Origin: Ramicandelaber brevisporus
Taxonomy: Eukaryota; Kickxellomycota; Ramicandelaberales; Ramicandelaberaceae
Length of the DNA stretch: 37,953 nt
Assembly (NCBI GenBank): GCA_025201865.1
Contig: MU602817.1
Coordinates: 7,754 to 45,706 of the forward strand
Direction of reading: 5' to 3'
The notes beneath the pieces were generated by a model. The model was given only the letters and a program-made list of their open reading frames with translations. It did no database searches and was not told the DNA's origin. This document shows, one piece after another, positions 27,617 through 37,953 of this stretch (position 1 is its first letter; each line of letters opens with the position of its first letter). A program made the translations under genes and the position numbers.

Positions 27617-29650
27617 ATGGCACCAAAGTTCCTCAGCAAAGTGGCAAACAAACTGAAAGACGCGGCAGCCTCGGTAACAACAACAGCGGCAGTAGAAGCA
27701 ACAAACAGCAGCGATGCCAATGCCAATGCCAATGCCAACACCAGTACCAATAGTGTCGGCAATAACAATGCAGATGACAACGAAAGTAGACAGAGACTTG
27801 GACTGCGAGCTATCAAACGCAAGATGAGCAACAGCGTCGCAGCTGCAAAGACAGTCGCCGTCAGTGTAACCTCCAAGGCAGCCAGCACGGTTGCCAAAGC
27901 CGCAGCTCGCGTAAATCCCTCATTAGCAAAGACATCAACCAGGACCAGCTATGATGCGGCATTTGACGACATTGACAGCATTACCATCAGTGATCATCTT
28001 TCCAACGGCAACGCTTCAGAGCTACGTCGCTGGATTCGACCGCCAGCTAGCAACAGTCACCCAGACCGTATGTTTGCAATATTCGAGGCCGAAGAAGCTC
28101 GTCGGCGAGCCATGTTTGCATCTTTTGGTGACCTGCCACTCGAGTTGATCGACATGATAATCGCTCCGCTCGCTCAACTCCAGCAAATTCGGATATTGGC
28201 TGTTTGCAGAACATTTTACAGCATAGCGGCACCCAGAGCGTGGTCATCAGTCCCTGAAAAGGTGTTCATGCTGCGACAGTCTCGGTTTGTACACTTGTTG
28301 AAAATGTACGGAGAGTTTGTGAAAACAATTGACTTGAGAGCAGTGCCTGACTTTGGATACATTCCTAAGGCGGTTGTAAAGTATTGCACAAATGCGAGTA
28401 GTGTTATTATAGGGAGTTATTTTGTACATCAAGCGCTCATGCCTAGAAATGGACTGCTGATGGAGACGTGGATACAGCTGAGGAGATTGGATCTGAGCAG
28501 TAACACATTCCTGACGGCAGCTGATCTACAAGTGATTGCAGATATGACGAATCTTGGAGAGAATTCGATTGAAGAGTTGCATTTTGCTCACGTAGAGAGG
28601 GCTGTTACAGATGAGCAAGCTGTCAGTAGCTTTTATAGTGGATTGGGAAAGTTAAAGAAATTGGGCATTTCAGTTGATGATGGTGATAAGTTGCTGAGGA
28701 CATTGGCAGTGAGTCAATCCCCACATTTGGAAGAGTTTAAAGTCAGTGGATTAATGCACGAATGTAGATGCAATGCTAATCGGCAACTGTTTGCTTCAAC
28801 GGCAGCATCATCACCACCACCAGAATCATCACCAGAATCATCTCAGTCTCACCTCCAATCTCAATCTCAGTCTCAATCTCAGCCTCAATCTGAAAGCGAG
28901 TTAACTTATTCGAGATTACAACGCCTCGAGTGTCTGATATGCTGCAATTCCTCAGGATACGATTATGCAGATTGGAAACCAGAGCGCTTCCCCCGACTCA
29001 GTGCGCTGCGATTGCTTTTATCCACTCCAAATTGTATTGTGGGTGGCCGACTGCCAGTGCGAGATACCGCAGTCAGCACCATCTTTGGCAGTGCATCTCC
29101 ACAGTGGACATCTCTAACAACACTCGATATTTGCTTTGCTCTAGATGTTGCCACACTTGAGCACGTTGTCAATGCCATTCCCAACGTGGTCACATTCTTG
29201 GCCAATGCTGCCGCACCATCCGATGTCGAGATTCAGCCACGGCTCGAAGTCGATCGTCTAATCGCCCAGATGCCAAAGCTGCGCCGATGGAGACAGATTG
29301 GCCATAATGTACACATGTGTCTCAGCAACTGCTCTGTCAAATCGCTCCCAGTGATGACAAGGCGCGAACCAGTGGTGTTGTCGCTGGATTTTGTGTCATT
29401 CACAATCGATCCGATCGCACTCGTTGCAGCTCTGAGAACGCCAGCTGTGCGATTTTTGACACTCAAAGACTGCAGCTACGACTCGAACCAGGTGTTACAG
29501 CTGTTGGAAGACAAGCGGATTTGGATCAAGGAATTGCAACTTGACGGACAGCCAATTGTATGGCAGCCCGAGACGCTATCACAGTTCATTCGACATCACT
29601 GTCCCTTGCTGCGAAGTCTTAAACTCAATGGCAAAACGGCTCGTTTTTGA
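27617..29650 (+). CDS. F-box protein with LRR-like repeats
   Basis: A 677-residue protein. Residues about 172-212 form an F-box (DLPLELIDMIIAPLAQLQQI, then RILAVCRTFYSIAAPRAWSSV), the motif that binds Skp1 in SCF ubiquitin ligases. The region from about 230 to the end contains irregular leucine-rich repeats (QLRRLDLSSNTFLTAADL, SIEELHFAHV, LKKLGISVDDGDKLL, LTTLDICFALDVATL, IKELQLDGQPI, LLRSLKLNGKTARF), expected to bind the substrate. A Ser/Gln repeat (QSQSQSQ) interrupts the array near 395-430. The N-terminal 120 residues are Ala, Lys, Ser and Thr-rich and start with an amphipathic helix (MAPKFLSKVANKLKDAAASV) that might target a membrane or mitochondria. The substrate is unknown. The ATG at 27617 has a purine at -3 and G at +4. 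Confidence 0.85.
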   Translation: MAPKFLSKVANKLKDAAASVTTTAAVEATNSSDANANANANTSTNSVGNNNADDNESRQRLGLRAIKRKMSNSVAAAKTVAVSVTSKAASTVAKAAARVNPSLAKTSTRTSYDAAFDDIDSITISDHLSNGNASELRRWIRPPASNSHPDRMFAIFEAEEARRRAMFASFGDLPLELIDMIIAPLAQLQQIRILAVCRTFYSIAAPRAWSSVPEKVFMLRQSRFVHLLKMYGEFVKTIDLRAVPDFGYIPKAVVKYCTNASSVIIGSYFVHQALMPRNGLLMETWIQLRRLDLSSNTFLTAADLQVIADMTNLGENSIEELHFAHVERAVTDEQAVSSFYSGLGKLKKLGISVDDGDKLLRTLAVSQSPHLEEFKVSGLMHECRCNANRQLFASTAASSPPPESSPESSQSHLQSQSQSQSQPQSESELTYSRLQRLECLICCNSSGYDYADWKPERFPRLSALRLLLSTPNCIVGGRLPVRDTAVSTIFGSASPQWTSLTTLDICFALDVATLEHVVNAIPNVVTFLANAAAPSDVEIQPRLEVDRLIAQMPKLRRWRQIGHNVHMCLSNCSVKSLPVMTRREPVVLSLDFVSFTIDPIALVAALRTPAVRFLTLKDCSYDSNQVLQLLEDKRIWIKELQLDGQPIVWQPETLSQFIRHHCPLLRSLKLNGKTARF

Positions 29651-32600
29651 TACCAGAAAAAAGATTCAATCAATCAATTTTAGCATTAGTCAGGTAAGCC
29701 AGTTACGTTAACCCGTGGGATAGTGTTTACAGGTCGAAGCGTTCTTTTTTGTCTACAATTGGACGGGAATGGAAAGTACCAGGAGTGTAGGGAAGAAAAA
29801 CAAAACGAGAAGTAAAGGGGAAGCGAAGTGAACTAGGAGAGAGTTTGACACTGCAAAGTTTGCTCTTAAAATGGATACTGTGAGAGAGAAAGAGAGAGAG
29901 AATCATCGCTCGTCACAGTTGTGAAGTCCACATTCACCTTGTTTTGGCGAGTCGATGCTCTATGCGACTATCTCATTCTTATAGACCCTCCCTCTCAATC
30001 TGTTCTTTTTTCGCGGTTTGTTCGTTTGCTCCACTATCACGCTCAGCTAAACACCATTTACCACCACAGAATCACACCGGGCTCTTTGTTCGCGTCGCGA
30101 TAACCTTCCTTTCTCGCAATCATCCGATAGGGTACGTGTTATTCCATCCCGTTTCTCAAATCTGTTCGTCCTCTGCTCCTTTTGTCATTCTATTGGTTGT
30201 TGATTGCGTTTCTCTCCTGCATCACACTGATTGGTCTGCCATCCAGTTGGCAGGACAGCCATACAAAAATCTGCTGGTTGGGCTTTTCTCCGTTCTTCCG
30301 CGCAACAACCTCTTCATTGTGCGGAGCTCTCATGCTTGCTGTTGATGATACACTTTGAACTCTCTCTCCAACTCTGACTACATTCTGTCTTCTTTAGCAC
30401 TCTACGCCTTCTTTCTTCGACTTCCTCCTCGTCCCCTTCGACTTCCTCGATCTTTATCCTTGGTGTACGCGAGTGCAAGAGCTCGCTTTTATTGACCTTG
30501 TGAGGTACGTCAACAGTTACCCTGATTCGCTTTTCCCGATACACAAGCATCGCTCACTCTCCACAAAAAGTGTACAGAACTTCGTGTTTGTATCTTCCTT
30601 TTCCTTCTTCCTTTTGTCATCATCATCATCCCCTTCGGACTGCGCACTATTCCTGCCCTCTGCAGCATATTTTGCTTCTCTCCGGCCCCTCTCCCTCTGG
30701 CTCAAGTCAACCTTGCAGCCATAATGCTTCAGTGCTTCAATCCTTTACAAAGGTATGGTTCCAACACTCACTTTTCATCTTCGACAGCCACTCACAAACA
30801 AAACCACAAACACAACCACAAATGCACATAATCAACCAATCGCATCGTTCATTAATTTTCTCAGCGGATCCGACATCGGACACTGTTACCCGCAATCTGC
30901 TCCAATCATGGCTTTTGTGGTAAGATCATCAACATTCTCAGCGCTTGAGATCGTGCCCTAAAAAAATCGCCGTTTATTTGAGCACATTTTGGTTGGTTGG
31001 CTGGCTGGCTAGCTGACCGCAGTTGCACTATCCGGCATCTTCGCAGCTCGCGGTCATCTACAACCATCATCGGCGTCAGCAGCGCCAGCGGCAACATTTG
31101 TATAACGTAAGCACCGTGGGTTCCAGCGACAGCCTCTTCACCCGGGCAACTGGCAACACCGACATCCATCTCATCTCACTCTTATCGACTCAACCATCCC
31201 TCCGAAGCCAAACAAAAAGACAGTCTCTTTTTCTCTTGCACTACGCTTCTGCGCTCGAAAGTCTCTTCGTCCTTTGTACAACACACGCGCCTTTGTTTTT
31301 CTTTTTGCTCTTTATTTACTCACTCTTGCCGCACTATTTTTGTGCATTCGGTCATATCCACTCTGTCATTCTCTGGCGAGAGTTTACCAGTCCGTGCACC
31401 TTGACTTGGTCGCTTGTTACTCTCATCAGTTAACGTGACGAAGTTCGTGGAACACACCAGGCAAACAGTCTTGGTACATACACTCACATACACACAAGCA
31501 TACGCACGCGAGCTCTGGCTATTCTCACTTCGTCTTTTTTAGAAGCTCGCGCAGTCCGCTTCCCCCCATTTCGTCTCGTCTCGCCTCACAGCAGACAGAC
31601 AGATAGACAGATAGATAGACAGACAGACAAACTGACAGACAACAAACTGACAGTGACGCAGTATCGCTTGCTTTGTTTATCCTCTCTCCATTTTCCGTAT
31701 ACAGTAAATCCATCAATTCATCCACCAAATTCCATCATCCGCTTCTTCTTTCTTAGATCCTCCTCGCATTTAGTCTGTTACCCCTTAGAGTTTTTTTTCT
31801 TCCCTCTAGACCATTCCTGACTCCTTGATTGTTCCTCCGGCACGGCATTACATTGTCGCCATCATTCTCTGTCTACTTTCTCTCCCTCCTCCTTGTCATA
31901 GTCATCACTCCATCGTCGTTACTGACAACCTTATCTTCTTTTTTTTTGGCTTGTCTCGTGCCACCACTTTTCGTTTCCTTCTTGCTGTGCTCGTGCATTC
32001 TGCAGTTGGGTTGAAACGTACTCGCTTGTCACACGCACATCACACACACACACACATACATCGAAACTCAGAGAGCACTCTAGATCCATACGGCTGGGTA
32101 TCTCTTGTTCTCACTCTCAATCGCCGCCACTGCATCCTCAAACCTACCTTTCTTGCATATCGTCGCAGTCGCCGTTGTTATTGTTGTTGGGTTATTCGCA
32201 TCGGGCGTGAGCGAATCCGAGCTTTTGCAGTAACTGGGAGGGAACAAAGCAAGTACCACAAAGCAGGAAAAAAGGGAATCACTCTTGATTGTCGTCTCCA
32301 GCCACTACTACAGTCATCGAGCAAACCTAACGTCGACAAGTCATTCACACCCACATCTCGCAGCAGCAGCAGCGGTAGCAGCGACTGCAGCAAGAAAAGG
32401 ACTTGTTTCTCCCACCCACACATACTCACACACTCACTCACATCCATCCCTTTTTGAGCCGCTGGCTTGCGGGTGTTGGCCGTGTGAAGAAAGCGCGTGA
32501 CAGAAACCTACTTTTTTGTTATTGTTGCTACTAAAGGTCCTCGTCGCGTGCTCTCCTTCCTACTCTCCACCCAATCTCCTCCCTTCCCCCTTCCCCCTTC

Positions 32601-33179
32601 ATCAAAACATTCAACTACAACCGTGCTGTTTGTGTCCTTTGTCGTATCTTCTGTTTCGTTGGTTCTTTTGTTTCTTCTTCTTCTTCCTGTGTTCGTTCCT
32701 GCCTGGTTACCCCAGTCTCTGTACTCTGTGCAAACTCACCCTCTCGTTTACTCAACCTTTTTGTCCGATTTTTTTTTTTTGCTTCCTCCGACCACTTGGC
32801 AAGCGAGCTGGCTGTTGCGAGAAGACCTGCGAAAAAACATTCTCTTCGTTTGCAACCCTCCTACAACAACCACCACCACCAACTGTCTGCCGCCTTTCCT
32901 CCCAGTGTGTAGTAGTGTGCCTCTTTTTGCGTAATCTGCTTGCACACACCTCCACTTCACTCAACAGCAGCAACACCAACACCAACACCACCACCAGCAA
33001 CTAACAGCAACAGTAGTAGACGCAAACCCAACAGTCGCCCTCGACGACAGTGCGAACGCTCTGACCGCCAGGAACGTCTTCTCGGAGGTTCCCTTTTGTA
33101 CTTTTTTCTCCCCCCCCCTTTTACACTCTATCTCTTATTCACACCAGCAACGACAATATCATCGGCAGTAGCTTGCACA
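29651..33179. other. 3.5-kb gene-poor, pyrimidine-rich region before the homeodomain gene
   Basis: No long ATG-initiated frame is convincing. From about 29930 to 33120 the plus strand is rich in C and T, the composition seen in front of other genes here, so it most likely holds promoter and a very long 5' leader of the homeodomain gene. The open stretches have TTG-type starts and low-complexity Leu/Phe/Ser translations. Notable items are a GA run at 29880-29900, splice-like CAG/GTAAGC at 29691, GTAAGA at 30920 and GTAAGC at 31108, a CAGA/TAGA repeat at 31592-31655, a CA repeat at about 32040-32057 and T-runs. Several short upstream ATG frames exist, for example at 30724. Confidence 0.5.
31592..31655. 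repeat. (CAGA)n/(TAGA)n microsatellite
   Basis: Interrupted tetranucleotide repeat of CAGA and TAGA units, ending in variants such as AACTGACAGA, in the long region upstream of the homeodomain gene. Confidence 0.85.
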
Positions 33180-36100
33180 ATGTCATCGTCGTCTGCATCA
33201 TCATCGTCGACCAGCACACCGCGTGGTGTGTTTCTAAACTCGAGTGGTAGCAGTAGCAGCAGCAACAGCAGCAGAAGCACACTGTCATCAGCGATTGTAG
33301 TCAACCACGCAGAACTGAACAGCAGCAGCAGCAGCGGCGGCAGTGGCGCCAAACATTCCACTGCATCCGCAAAAGTATACTCCGTCGACTCACCCAGATT
33401 GCGTGGGCGTGGAAATGGAGCTGTGGCTGTTGCAAGGCTAATTGGGTCTCCGCTGGCATCAGCGAGTGGCGTCTTCATGGGCGATGGCAGCTTTGACGAA
33501 ATTGGAAGCAGCACCGGCAGCAGTTTATTGAATTCGCCTGCCGTCAATGCCTGCGGGTCGCCAACTACAGCCACAGCGACTGGATTGGCAGTGCAGATCA
33601 CTTCGGACTTGGCTTCCACTGTAATGTCAAGCGACTCTCCTTCCTCGCAATCAGCGTCACAGCAACAACAGCAACACCACCACCACCAGTACCAGCAACA
33701 GTCTAATGGAGCTACATCGCAGACTCGCAAGCGGCATCGATCCACAAAGGAGCAGCAGCAAGTGCTTAACGAAGCATTTGCGCGCGAACAACATCCAACA
33801 TCTCAAGTGCGTGAGAAGCTGGCTGAGCAGCTTGGTATGGATCCACGCAGCGTCCAAATCTGGTTCCAGAACCGCCGTGCGAGCGCCAAGCGCCAATTAA
33901 TCAAGAAGTCCCAGGAAGAAGCTCAGCTCACTCAGCAGGCGCTCTTGGCAGCTACAGCCCTCGTGCAGCAGCAGCATGGCCACCGTGGCTCGCTTCCTGG
34001 CGTTGATGCACTAGCACTGCAACTCCAGCCCAACGCCTCGGCGGCGCTTCAGCAGATTGTTCAGCAGCAACAGCGTCAGCTTTTTTTGCAACAGCACCCG
34101 CACCTGCTTAGAGAGCGCAGCAGCAGTGTTGCAGCAGTGGTGGATGGCTCTGGCACAATTGGCATCAATGCGCATGGTTCACTCTCGTTTGACAACACTG
34201 TGACACTGGCCACCAGCGGCAGCAACGGCGGTGCTTTTGATTTGCGTCGTGCTTCCATTGCTGTGCCTCTGATAAGTCCACAAACGGCAGCTGGCACCGG
34301 CGGCGCTGACCATGGCTCGCTTCTGTCTCAATCTGGTCTGGCGAATCAAGCGTCACTTGGTGTTGGCCAGGTGAATGTTTCTGTCAGTGCTGCGATGGCC
34401 GCCAATGCTGTTCATGCCATGCGACGCTCGACTCTTCCCGCACAGGCCATTCTCTCACAACTTGCTGAGCTTGACCGCAAGCAGCAGCTTGCCTCGTCGG
34501 CTGCCAGTCCCCATCAGATTCCGTGCACAAGCTTTGCAATGGGTGACTGGAAATTTGAGCTGCGAAACAGCAGTCCTGGCGCTATGATCATGTCCCGCAT
34601 CTCGATGGAGCTAAACGCTGCCGCCCACTCTCTCACTTGGCACATGGTTACTCTTCCTGAGGCTATCCCGTCTGGCATGGGTGTGCACCTGGTCAAGCCA
34701 GCCTCTGGTCGCCGCGTTGTCTGTGACACAAACACCATCAGGTCACTCTCCTTTGTCAAGATGCCTGATTTGCTAATGCCTGAAGTTGAAATCGGCTGCG
34801 TTGAGCTGAGGCTAATCGATGTTCCACTCTGCTATATGGAATGCGATGCTCCAACTGCCCCGCCAGACGTTCCCGTTGCTGACTCTGGCTCCATCCATGC
34901 TGGCCGCCGGAAATCTCTCACTGCCACAACCCTCGTCAGTCCATCACGCAGCCAGTCGGGCTCTGCCGATGACACAGTCTCTGATTTGAGGTGGCAGTTG
35001 TGTTCCAGCGACATGGTTCGCCAGAGGATGGTTGAAGGTGCCGCTGGAGTGTCTGAGCTGATTGTTACAATTTGTGCTCCTGCTAACATCATGGCTGAAT
35101 TCATTTCCAAATGGTGCGCCACTGATCCTCAAATGAAGACAAGGCTGGACCAAGCAAGCCAAGATTCGCTCTTCATTCGCCGTCGCTCCATCACGCCCTC
35201 GATGCAATTGGCAATACTGAATGCAACGACGATGGCCTCTGCTATCCCGAAGATTGACGTTCCAACCATTGAAAGTCGCCGTGGCAGCACTATTAACCTG
35301 GCACCGCTCAACATCAACTCGCCAGCTCAGCCTATTCCGCTCAATATTGCTGCCAACGGCTCAGCGCTGTCTGCGGTGTTCAGTGATCCAGCCACAGCAA
35401 CAACTCCATCATCAGCTATACGACCACCGCTTGGTTTATCTGTGGATCTCTCCATGGCACTACAATCACAACAGCAGCTGCAACTGCAACTCCAGCAACC
35501 GCAGTCAGTTCGAAATACGAGTCACTTACGCAAAGGCTCACTGCCATTCACACAGTCTGGTCTCGGTTCATCATCTTCACTCTTGAATCTGCCACCTACT
35601 CAACTGCGTCCATCGAGATCAAGCAGCGGTCTATCCAACGGTGTACCAACCTCGACCACCACTATTCCCGAGGAGATTGAAGAGCAGCAGCAACGCTATG
35701 AGCTATCAGATTCAGCAGGGGTGGCATCAGCTACTGCCAACAGCTTCAATGCAGGCCAGTTACCAGATAGCTTGATGCAGTTCCTCGAGGCGAATACAGC
35801 CAGTCAAACTCAGCAATTCGCGGCTGTCCCAACAGTCACCTCCACTGCAATGTCTACATCCCAGTCTCACTATGCACTTGCATCAAATATCTCGCCTCTT
35901 CAAGTTACACCTGTTGGAGCTGCGCGAGATTTACTCTCAAGTCGTCGTTCATCAGCCGGTAACATTTTGGATGTGTTGACAGCTCAGCAGCCTGTTCCAT
36001 TGGCTGGCTCATTTACTCAGCAGCAGATTCAGCAAGCACTCGCAGCGCAAACACTATCCGCTTCAACTAACAATTCCACCTCACTGCTGTCAGCTCCACA

Positions 36101-36981
36101 CACTCAACAGTTGTTTGATCCATCCATTGCAGCCTCTAGCCTGTCGCCTTCACTCGCATCAACTACAGCCAATGGTGGCTCGGCTCTGCTCCCGAGCTCG
36201 AGCCGCCGCAGCTCGATACTTGCCATCAGTGGTCAGCTTCAGCGGACTAATAACATTCCACTTCAGACCCTTGGCAGCTTGGCAACGCTCCAGTCGTTGA
36301 ATCCCTCATCGTCACTGCCTTCGTCATTCGTTGGTACAGCATCAACTTCAGCAATTAATGGCACGAACCCAGCTCCAACAATGTCTAATAACACCGTCGG
36401 AACACCTGGCGCAATGCTCACCACAAAGCCACAGATTGTCAATACAACTATGCCTCACACTACAACTGCTGCTGTGTTTGCAAATCCCACCTTACACTCT
36501 GCCACTGCAGCTGGTACACTCACGGGTGGATTTGGACTGACTAGTAATTCGCAGTTTTTGGTTCCGCAGCCAGATGCCTCCTCCGCATCATTCTTGAAGT
36601 CACTAGAGAGCTTCACAACTGGTCTCCCGCTCCTTGGCACAAGTAATGGCTCCACCACCGCTCCAGCCACAGCCACATCAGCCACAAATACTACAGCAAC
36701 TGGACTGTCAGCTCTATCAACAATTTATCCATTCATGCAGCTCTCTCAAATTGGTACATTGGGATTACCGCAACTGTCCAACCAACATCAGCAGCTACAG
36801 CAAGCGTATCCAGTGTACAGTATGCTGTCACAATATGACCCAACTGCGAATTCAGCATCTACAAGCGCTGCTGCAAATGGACTCGCAGGTGCCTCCTCAC
36901 TGGCTGCGGCGTCTCTTCCGCTGAATCAACTTGGTTTGAATACAGCCGCTATTCCAACATCCAATGCTGCTTTAATGCTGC

Positions 36982-37013
<32 letters not shown>

Positions 37014-37259
37014 CTTCAGCTTCAGCAGCTTCAGCAGCAGCAGCTCAACCTTGCAAGATCAAACCAACTGCCTGGTTTCGCCACACAATCTTCACTAGGC
37101 GGAGACGATGTTGCATCGAAGCTATTTGACATTCCATCATTGATACTACAACAACAGCAGCAACAGCAATTACATGCCGCATCTGCTAACCAGCAGCAAT
37201 CTCAATCTCAACAAGCGAAATGTGATTCTGGAGTTGCCATTGCGATTGCTAAAGTTTGA
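33180..37259 (+). CDS. Homeodomain transcription factor, Phx1/Hoy1-like
   Basis: A 1359-residue regulator. The homeodomain lies at about residues 180-242 (RKRHRSTKEQQQVLNEAFAR through to SVQIWFQNRRASAKRQLIKK). Helix 3 has the invariant Trp, Phe, Asn and Arg, and the linker length fits a typical 60-residue domain rather than the TALE class. A second ordered region spans about 450-640 (FAMGDWKFELRNSSPGAMIM, then SLSFVKMPDLLMPEVEIGCV, then SDLRWQLCSSDMV...SELIVTICAPANIMAEFI). Its layout recalls the conserved part C-terminal to the homeodomain in fungal Phx1/Hoy1 proteins, which act in stationary phase, hyphal growth or sporulation. The remainder is Ser, Thr, Gln and Ala-rich, with Gln runs after 1260, as in activation domains. 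ATG 33180 is the first in frame; the long upstream region suggests complex control. Confidence 0.88.
36981..37014. repeat. CAA repeat coding poly-Gln in the homeodomain protein
   Basis: Eleven nearly uninterrupted CAA codons followed by CAG/CTT mixtures form a Gln/Leu-rich segment near the C-terminus of the homeodomain protein. Confidence 0.85.
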
Positions 37260-37287
37260 ATAAATTTATCACCTCATCATTAATAAA
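37259..37287 (+). terminator. Two AATAAA signals after the homeodomain gene
   Basis: The first AATAAA (37259-37264) overlaps the stop codon; the second (37282-37287) lies 22 nt after it. The second is the better placed polyadenylation signal. Confidence 0.6.
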
Positions 37288-37678
37288 AAGTGCCTTTTCA
37301 CTTTCTTTAAATAATACAATGACATTTGATATTCGTTTTCCCCTCCTATTCTATTTATTTTTTTTGCTTCATACATTTGTTTTGACTAATTTTTTTAATT
37401 GCTGCTTTAATTCGTTCCATAATCCTGGTAAGATGATAGAACAAACCTAGACCATCCTTCGACAATGTATTAATTGCTTGCAATGAATCAATATGTTTTG
37501 ATGTTTGGGCCGTCAATCATCTAAACATAGTAACAAATGATACATATCTGTGCGTTTTGATGAATGCACCTGGATATCAAGCTCAATTATACCGCTTATC
37601 CGATTCCTTCGATCAAATGTCAAAGAATTCAATTGAAAGGAATAAAAAGAGAGTGATGTGGGAAAGAGTTAGAGTAGA
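37288..37678. other. A/T-rich spacer before the right-edge gene
   Basis: 391 bp, T-rich at first and then A-rich, between the homeodomain gene and the next start. It includes an open frame from 37557 that runs through the coding part of the next gene in the wrong frame; I see no gene of its own here. Confidence 0.55.
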
Positions 37679-37953
37679 ATGGGTGCAAAGAATCAACCAT
37701 ATGATCCACTACGCACGGTGTCATTTGCAGCCCACCGCAGCGAGCGCTTCATCACGCCATCTTCATATCAGGCGAGTGAGCCCAGCATTGCATCTCCAAG
37801 CTTTGCTGGTGGCGATAGCTTCATGACTGCTGCTGCTGCCGATGATGATTACAGCGAGGACTCGATTCTCAATCAGCAAGTCGACCGCATCATGACGGGA
37901 GCCAGTCGTCGCAAGACATTCGTGCCGTTCAGATCGGTGACTACGCCGTATCC
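37679..37953 (+). CDS. 5' part of an unidentified plus-strand gene (partial)
   Basis: A frame opens with ATG at 37679, nine nt after an in-frame TAG at 37670, and stays open to the window edge for 91 codons. The peptide begins MGAKNQPYDPLRTVSFAAHR and later reads EDSILNQQVDRIMTGASRRK and TFVPFRSVTTPY. It is non-repetitive, and its codons are clearly gene-like from about 37700 onward. The product is not recognised. The Ser/Asp-rich piece around residues 35-60 (with four Ala and three Asp in a row) is likely a flexible linker. The gene continues outside the window, so length and domains are unknown. A start at an upstream exon cannot be excluded. Confidence 0.6.
   Translation, partial: MGAKNQPYDPLRTVSFAAHRSERFITPSSYQASEPSIASPSFAGGDSFMTAAAADDDYSEDSILNQQVDRIMTGASRRKTFVPFRSVTTPY

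Noticed and set aside
29694-29732. Intron-like piece with GTAAGC start, TTAAC branch-like site and TTTACAG end
   Set aside because: Only 39 nt long and located after the F-box stop codon; removing it changes no protein, so it was not called.
30517-30705. Charged minus-strand open frame (Asp/Lys-rich)
   Set aside because: It is the complement of CATCAT and CTTCCT simple repeats in a pyrimidine-rich region; no supporting context.
32940-33179. 80-residue N-terminal extension of the homeodomain protein
   Set aside because: The open frame has no ATG before 33180 and is Pro/Thr/Ser simple sequence within the pyrimidine-rich leader.
1-37953. Search by eye for tRNA, CRISPR, transposons or a biosynthetic gene cluster
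   Set aside because: No tRNA B-box-like fold, no spaced direct repeats, no transposase or reverse-transcriptase motifs and no cluster enzymes were seen; microsatellites are the only repeats.

Overview
The window looks like nuclear DNA of a fungus. The evidence is a mitochondrial-type acetylornithine aminotransferase (ARG8), a Dal5-type permease, a Rad1/XPF nuclease, a Tho1-type SAP protein, a Kar9-like microtubule protein and a Phx1/Hoy1-like homeodomain regulator, with AATAAA signals just after several stops. Every gene I can call reads as one uninterrupted frame, up to 1359 codons. Genes are rich in CAG/CAA (poly-Gln), Ser, Thr and Ala tracts. This style, plus a likely KICS2 (KICSTOR) homologue that budding yeast lacks, suggests an early-diverging or otherwise non-model fungal lineage. 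The exact taxon cannot be fixed from the sequence alone.

Layout. 1-105: last codons of a plus-strand gene that ends 35 bp from the convergent ARG8 stop. 141-14738: six minus-strand genes, namely ARG8, a Cys-cluster hypothetical, a Dal5-like MFS permease, RAD1/XPF, a Tho1/SARNP-like SAP protein and a large Kar9-like/SxIP protein. 14739-15997: a divergent intergenic region. 15998-19267: plus-strand KICS2-like gene. 20265-23207: plus-strand protein with receptor-like seven-membrane-span topology. 23522-24097: small minus-strand two-span membrane protein. 25139-27172: disordered protein with PCNA-binding-like and KEN/DEN degron-like motifs. 27617-29650: F-box/LRR-like protein. 29651-33179: 3.5 kb without a convincing gene, strongly pyrimidine-rich. 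33180-37259: homeodomain protein. 37679 to the right edge: 5' part of another gene.

The genes do not form a pathway or a biosynthetic cluster. They are mostly housekeeping and regulatory: arginine synthesis, transport, excision repair, mRNA export, spindle positioning, nutrient signalling, ubiquitin ligation and transcription. A common architectural theme is a pyrimidine-rich stretch on the coding strand before many start codons. The best candidates for something little described are the fungal KICS2-like protein with very large insertions, the seven-span protein with a long first loop, the PIP/KEN/DEN protein, and the Kar9-like protein that combines SxIP/SxLP motifs with a CLIP-170-like acidic-aromatic C-terminus.

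Start codons were chosen as the first plausible ATG, because several longest open frames begin at non-ATG codons or in low-complexity leaders. All family assignments come from reading motifs by eye; no database search was run.
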